Source of the DNA: Phycisphaerae bacterium
GTDB taxonomy: Bacteria > Planctomycetota > Phycisphaerae > Phycisphaerales > UBA1924
Direction: 5' to 3'
Assembly (NCBI GenBank): GCA_016794945.1
Contig: JAEUIX010000114.1
Coordinates: 1-9,924, forward strand
Length of the DNA: 9,924 nucleotides
The notes below the pieces were generated by a model. It was not told where the DNA came from and did not search any database. It was given only the letters and a program-made list of their open reading frames with translations. The position numbers and the translations under genes are program-made. Numbering within the stretch: the first letter of the stretch is position 1; the number at the start of each line of letters is the position of its first letter. Below, piece after piece: positions 6,136 to 9,924 of this stretch.

Positions 6136-7716
6136 ATGCCGCTGAACCTGTACAACACGCTGACGCGCCGCGTCGAGCCGCTGACGCCGGGAGACCCGTC
6201 GCGGGTCACGTTCTACTCGTGCGGTCCGACGGTGTACGACGATGCGCACATCGGCAACTTCCGATCGTTCCTGGCGGCGGACGTGCTGCGCCGGTTCATC
6301 GAGTCGCCGCTGTGCGACCTGGCGACGGCGGGCGGCGGCGTGCACCGCGGCCCGCGCACGGTCGTGCACGTGATGAACATCACCGACGTCGGCCACATGA
6401 CCGACGACGCCGAGGGGGGCGAGCACGGCGAGGACCGCATGGCGGTGGCCGGCCGGCGGCTGGCCGAGGCCAAGAAATCGGGCAGGCTTCCCGAGGGCGC
6501 GACGCTGAACCCGGGCGACCCGTACGCGATCGCGGGGTTCTACGCCGAGCGTTTCCTGGACGATGCGCGCCGGCTCGGGCTCAAGGTGGCGCTGGAGGCG
6601 CAGCGCGACCCGACGCTCATGCCGCGCCCCACGGCCAAGATCCCCGGCATGATCGCGATGATCGAGCGGCTGATCGAGCGCGGGTTCGCGTACGTGCGGG
6701 GCGAACCGGGGAGCCGCGTGGTGTACTTCGACGTGCAGCGGTTCCCGGCGTACGGGCGGCTGAGCGGCAACACGCTGGAGCACCTGCGGGCCGGCGCGGG
6801 GGGGCGTGTAAGCGACGCGAACCAGCAGCAGAAGAACCACCCGGCGGACTTTCTCTTGTGGAAGGAGGACCCGCGCCACATCATGAAGTGGCCGAGCCCG
6901 TGGGGCGAGGGGTACCCGGGGTGGCACATCGAGTGCTCGGTGATGGCCGGCGAGCGGCTGGCGGGCGCCGACGGCATGATCGACCTGCACTCGGGCGGGG
7001 AGGACAACATCTTCCCGCACCACGAGTGCGAGATCGCCCAGTCGTGCTGCGCCACGGGGGCCCCGGCCTTCAGCCGCGCGTGGTTCCACGCGCGCCACCT
7101 GATCGTCGAGGGGGCCAAGATGAGCAAGAGCAAGGGGAACTTCTTCACGGCGCGCGACCTGTTCGATCGCGGCGTGGAGCCGGCGGCGCTGCGCCTGGAG
7201 CTGATCCGCACGCACTACCGCTCGAACGCGAACTTCACCTTCCAGGGGCTGACCGACAGCCAGCGGATGATCGACCGCTGGCGCAAGGTGCTCGGGGCGG
7301 CGCCGGCGGGGGACGCGGGGGCGGGCCGCGACGTGCCCGATCTGCCGGCGGTTCGGGAGTTTGCCGGCGCCATGCACGACGACCTGAACATCGCCGGGGC
7401 GATCGCGGCGGTGAACACCCTGGCGGCGACCGCTTCGCCCGGGGCCGCGGAAGCGGCCGCGCTCCGCTTGATGGACGGCGTGCTCGGGGTGCTGAGCCTG
7501 GAGCGGCCGGCGGAACAGCGGACGGAGATCGGGCTGTTCGTGGGCGGCGCGCGTCCGGACGAGCGGGTCGAAGAACTGCTCCGGGCGCGGCGCGATGCGC
7601 GCGCGGCCAAGGACTACGCACGGTCCGACGCGATCCGCGATGAACTGGCGGCGATGGGCTGGCAGATCAAGGATGCGCCGGGCGGGCGCGTCGAGGTGTC
7701 ACGCCGGCAGAGCTGA
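6136..7716 (+). CDS. cysS: Cysteine--tRNA ligase
   Basis: Class I aminoacyl-tRNA synthetase charging tRNA-Cys in the cytoplasm. The 526 residues show the class I signature HIGN (38-41) within FYSCGPTVYDDAHIGN, and KMSKS at 328-332 in EGAKMSKSKGNFF. Zinc-site ligands equivalent to those of E. coli CysRS are present: C29, C267 (in GWHIECS), H295 and E299 (HHECE). The C-terminal DALR-type region ends in the typical AAKDYARSDAIRDELAAMG and KDAPGG. It is longer than the E. coli enzyme (461), partly through an insertion around residues 57-115 after the first strand, with NITDVGHMTDD in place of the NITDIDD form; this longer form also occurs in other bacteria. ATG 6136 is chosen because homology begins at once (LNLYNTLTRR) and GAG lies 6 bases upstream; an in-frame start at 6055 would sit inside the preceding gene. 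The 55-base gap suggests co-transcription with the CorC-like gene. Confidence 0.97.
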   Translation: MPLNLYNTLTRRVEPLTPGDPSRVTFYSCGPTVYDDAHIGNFRSFLAADVLRRFIESPLCDLATAGGGVHRGPRTVVHVMNITDVGHMTDDAEGGEHGEDRMAVAGRRLAEAKKSGRLPEGATLNPGDPYAIAGFYAERFLDDARRLGLKVALEAQRDPTLMPRPTAKIPGMIAMIERLIERGFAYVRGEPGSRVVYFDVQRFPAYGRLSGNTLEHLRAGAGGRVSDANQQQKNHPADFLLWKEDPRHIMKWPSPWGEGYPGWHIECSVMAGERLAGADGMIDLHSGGEDNIFPHHECEIAQSCCATGAPAFSRAWFHARHLIVEGAKMSKSKGNFFTARDLFDRGVEPAALRLELIRTHYRSNANFTFQGLTDSQRMIDRWRKVLGAAPAGDAGAGRDVPDLPAVREFAGAMHDDLNIAGAIAAVNTLAATASPGAAEAAALRLMDGVLGVLSLERPAEQRTEIGLFVGGARPDERVEELLRARRDARAAKDYARSDAIRDELAAMGWQIKDAPGGRVEVSRRQS

Positions 7717-7730
7717 ACGACCGGCCGGCG
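7702..7730. terminator. Hairpin between the convergent genes, possible shared terminator
   Basis: CGCCGGC (7702-7708) and GCCGGCG (7724-7730) form a 7-base all-G/C stem with a 15-base loop spanning the cysS stop. A 10-base palindrome, GGCGCGCGCC (7727-7736), overlaps it, so alternative folds compete. Being symmetric it could serve both converging genes, but neither strand has a T-run, so this is a weak call in GC-rich DNA. Confidence 0.25.
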
Positions 7731-7737
7731 CGCGCCG

Positions 7738-9924
7738 CTACTTCCACTTCAGCACGCGGAAGAGGTTCGAGTAGTCGTCGGTCCACGCGGGCACGTCCGG
7801 GCGGGTGAGCGGCGGCTCCCACCGGTCGTCGTGCTCGATGGGACCGAGGTCGTGCTCGGCGCGGACCATCACGAGCCACTGGCTGCTGCTGGGGTCGAGC
7901 CCGCGTTCGGCGTCGTTTCGCGGGGTGTGATCGCGCACGCGGGCCGCCAGGCCGAGCGTCTCGGCGGCGCGGGCCATGACGGGCGACAGGTCCAGGTACC
8001 CGTTGGTGATGTGGAACACCAGCACCCCGCCGGGGCGGAGCCGCGAGAGGTACATCTCGATGGCCTCGCGCGTCAGCAGGTGGACGGGAATGGCGTCGGA
8101 GCTGAACGCGTCGAGGATGATCAGGTCGTACACGCCCGCGGGGGCTCGGGAGAGGGTGATGCGGGCGTCTCCGACGGCGTCGGTGTTGACCGTGACGCCC
8201 TTGGCGCGGGCGTCGCGGATGTAGGTGAACAGCTCCGGGTCGGTGGCGATTCGGACCATCGCCGGGTCGATCTCGTAGAAGTCGCAGACCCAGCCGGGCT
8301 TACCGAACGCCGCGAGCGTGCCCCCGCCCATGCCGACGAAGGCCGCCCGGACGTCCGCGCGTCCGTCGAAGACGTGGAAGACGTCGCGGATGGGGCTGTT
8401 GGTGGAGTAGTAGGTGGTGGGCTCGAGGGACCAGGGCTCCATCATGAGCTGGCTGCCGTGCATGGTGCGGCCGTGGTAGAGCTGGTGCCAGGTCATGTCG
8501 CGGTTGCGGTCGCTGCTGGCGTGCACGCGGTAGACGCCGAAGAAGGTTCGGTCGGCGTGGACGACCCTGGCGCCCTTGCCCGGGTCGAGGAACGGCAGCA
8601 CGCAGACGGCCGCGACGCACAGCGCAAAGCGCAGGCGCATGCGGGCGAAGACCAGGCACAGGGCCGCGGGGATGCCCATGCGCAGGGCCCAGTAGCCCCA
8701 GTCGTGCTCGTTCTGGCGGATGAACCTGTCGACGGCGGGCATGCGGTTGCCGAGCCAGACCAGCACGGCGGGCATCGCGGTGAACAGGGCGCCGACGGCG
8801 ACCGGCACGGCCAGGTCCAGCGCGCCGTTGAACCGGACCCACCACTCGTGGATGGCGTGCTTGACCCCCTGGCTGATGCGCCACGGCCGCGCCAGGCAGG
8901 CCAGCACCAGCGCGATGGGGTACTCGGCGACGGACGTGAAGACCAGCGGCGCGACGATGGAGTTGAAGATGCCGCCGAGCACGCCGCCGACGGCGATCCA
9001 GAGGTAGAACTCGGTGAGGCGCGAAGCGTCTGGTCGCTCGGCGGCGAGCCGCCCGTGGCAGACCAGGCCGACGATCAGCAGCCCGACGAGGTGGGGGATC
9101 ACGATGAGCTTCAGCTCGAACCGCGGCTCCTTGTAGAGCATCAGGGCCAGGAAGAGCACCGCCGGGGGCAGCAGCGCCTGGGCGACGCGAACGACCCAGC
9201 GGCAACGCGGGCTGAACGCGACGATGAACGTCAGCAGGTAGATCGACAGCGGGATGACCCACAGCAGCGGGAACGACGCGATGTCGGTGGCGATGTACTG
9301 CGTGGCGCCGAGCATCATGCTCGACGGCACGAAGGCCAGGAAGACCCAGCGCAGCCGCACCAGGGGCGTGACGCTGGTGGAGAGCGCCGCCTGCACCGTT
9401 TCATCGCTGGCCGACGGGTCGGCCGGAGCGACGGCGGGCGTTCTGACGGGCGTCGCGGCGGCAACGGGCCGGCGCAGCATCCACCACCCGCACGCCAGGG
9501 CCGATGCCGCGAAGAGCCCGTACGCGATCGACCACTGCACGCGCTGGCCCGCCAGACCGATGGCCGGCTCGAGCAGCAGCGGGTAGCCCAGCAGCGCGAG
9601 CATGGAGCCGAGGTTGCTGGCGGCGTACAGGAAGTACGGGTCGCGGGCGTGCGGGTGGTCGGTCTGCGCGAACCACTTCTGCAGCAGGGGGCCGGCCGAC
9701 GCCAGGGCGAAGAACGGCGCCCCGACGGTCAGCGCCAGGGTCCCGAGCACCCAGCCGATGGGCATTTCGCTGTCCAGCGGGGGCGATTGGTCGTGCAGCC
9801 CGATGGGCAGGGCCAGCGCCGCCAGGGCGAGCACGGCGGCGTGGACGATCAGTTGAGCCAGGCGCGATGGGATCTTGCCCAGCAGGTGGGCGTACAGGTA
9901 TCCGGCCAGCAGCGCGCCCTGGAA
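7738..9924 (-). CDS. Fused transporter-like membrane protein with C-terminal spermidine-synthase-like domain, N-terminus beyond window
   Basis: 728 residues are visible, in frame to the window edge, so the start is missing. Roughly the first 430 visible residues are a multi-helix membrane region, beginning GALLAGYLYAHLLG and including SNLGSMLALLGYPLLLEP, FVPSSMMLGATQY and FPLLWVIPLSIYLLTF, segments typical of large fused MFS/spermidine-synthase proteins. The C-terminal part is a Rossmann methyltransferase-like fold: FVGMGGGTLA (glycine loop near residues 531-535), DFYEIDPAMV for the nucleoside-binding acid, DARITLSRAP, and YDLIILDAFSSDAIP with the Asp near the spermidine-synthase catalytic position. 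It ends WTDDYSNLFRVL. Soluble spermidine synthases transfer an aminopropyl group from decarboxylated SAM to putrescine; whether this membrane-anchored relative does so is unproven, and no decarboxylase gene is nearby. It converges on cysS with 21 bases between stops. Family is confident; substrate unknown. Confidence 0.88.
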   Translation of the reverse strand, partial: FQGALLAGYLYAHLLGKIPSRLAQLIVHAAVLALAALALPIGLHDQSPPLDSEMPIGWVLGTLALTVGAPFFALASAGPLLQKWFAQTDHPHARDPYFLYAASNLGSMLALLGYPLLLEPAIGLAGQRVQWSIAYGLFAASALACGWWMLRRPVAAATPVRTPAVAPADPSASDETVQAALSTSVTPLVRLRWVFLAFVPSSMMLGATQYIATDIASFPLLWVIPLSIYLLTFIVAFSPRCRWVVRVAQALLPPAVLFLALMLYKEPRFELKLIVIPHLVGLLIVGLVCHGRLAAERPDASRLTEFYLWIAVGGVLGGIFNSIVAPLVFTSVAEYPIALVLACLARPWRISQGVKHAIHEWWVRFNGALDLAVPVAVGALFTAMPAVLVWLGNRMPAVDRFIRQNEHDWGYWALRMGIPAALCLVFARMRLRFALCVAAVCVLPFLDPGKGARVVHADRTFFGVYRVHASSDRNRDMTWHQLYHGRTMHGSQLMMEPWSLEPTTYYSTNSPIRDVFHVFDGRADVRAAFVGMGGGTLAAFGKPGWVCDFYEIDPAMVRIATDPELFTYIRDARAKGVTVNTDAVGDARITLSRAPAGVYDLIILDAFSSDAIPVHLLTREAIEMYLSRLRPGGVLVFHITNGYLDLSPVMARAAETLGLAARVRDHTPRNDAERGLDPSSSQWLVMVRAEHDLGPIEHDDRWEPPLTRPDVPAWTDDYSNLFRVLKWK

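Noticed and set aside
4164..6209. Minus-strand open frame of 681 codons opposite ybeY and the CorC-like gene
   Set aside because: His/Arg/Pro-rich translation with no domain; it spans two well-supported plus-strand genes and is their antisense shadow.
6001..7377. Minus-strand open frame of 458 codons opposite cysS
   Set aside because: No motifs; antisense shadow of the clear cysteinyl-tRNA synthetase gene.

Overview
The window is GC-rich bacterial chromosomal DNA, visible in the strong G/C preference at third codon positions and in the long antisense open frames this produces. Several features suggest a planctomycete, probably of the Phycisphaerae type: a type IV pilin-like protein with a C-terminal ADGHV-type signature, a YbeY with a GxDDH metal motif, and a very large membrane protein fused to a spermidine-synthase-like domain. 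The taxonomic call is an inference from family resemblance. Seven protein genes fill almost the whole window, and the two at the edges are cut off by it. I see no rRNA, tRNA, CRISPR array, insertion sequence or prophage.

Layout. Positions 1-1046 (minus) carry an exported metal-dependent amidohydrolase whose C-terminus lies outside the window. It diverges, across a gap of about 90 bases, from a CstA-family transporter gene (1140-2996, plus), which is followed on the same strand by a prepilin-like protein (3065-3997). A relatively A/T-rich spacer (3998-4170) then precedes a compact plus-strand group: ybeY (4171-4728), a membrane CBS/CorC-type protein (4725-6080, overlapping ybeY by four bases), and cysS (6136-7716). 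A large minus-strand gene for a fused transporter-like/spermidine-synthase-like membrane protein (7738 to the window end) converges on cysS with only 21 bases between the stops.

How the genes may work together. ybeY, the CorC-like gene and cysS form a plausible translation/RNA-maturation operon. In enterobacteria ybeY sits beside ybeX, a CBS/CorC protein without the membrane domain, so the same pairing here is meaningful. The divergent exported amidohydrolase and CstA transporter could both serve uptake of small organic nutrients, but that link is only positional. The rest of the window looks like ordinary core and lineage-typical genes. I found no convincing new multi-gene system. The most interesting point is the CorC-like protein, whose membrane domain appears to lack the residues that bind Mg2+ in characterised CNNM/CorB transporters.
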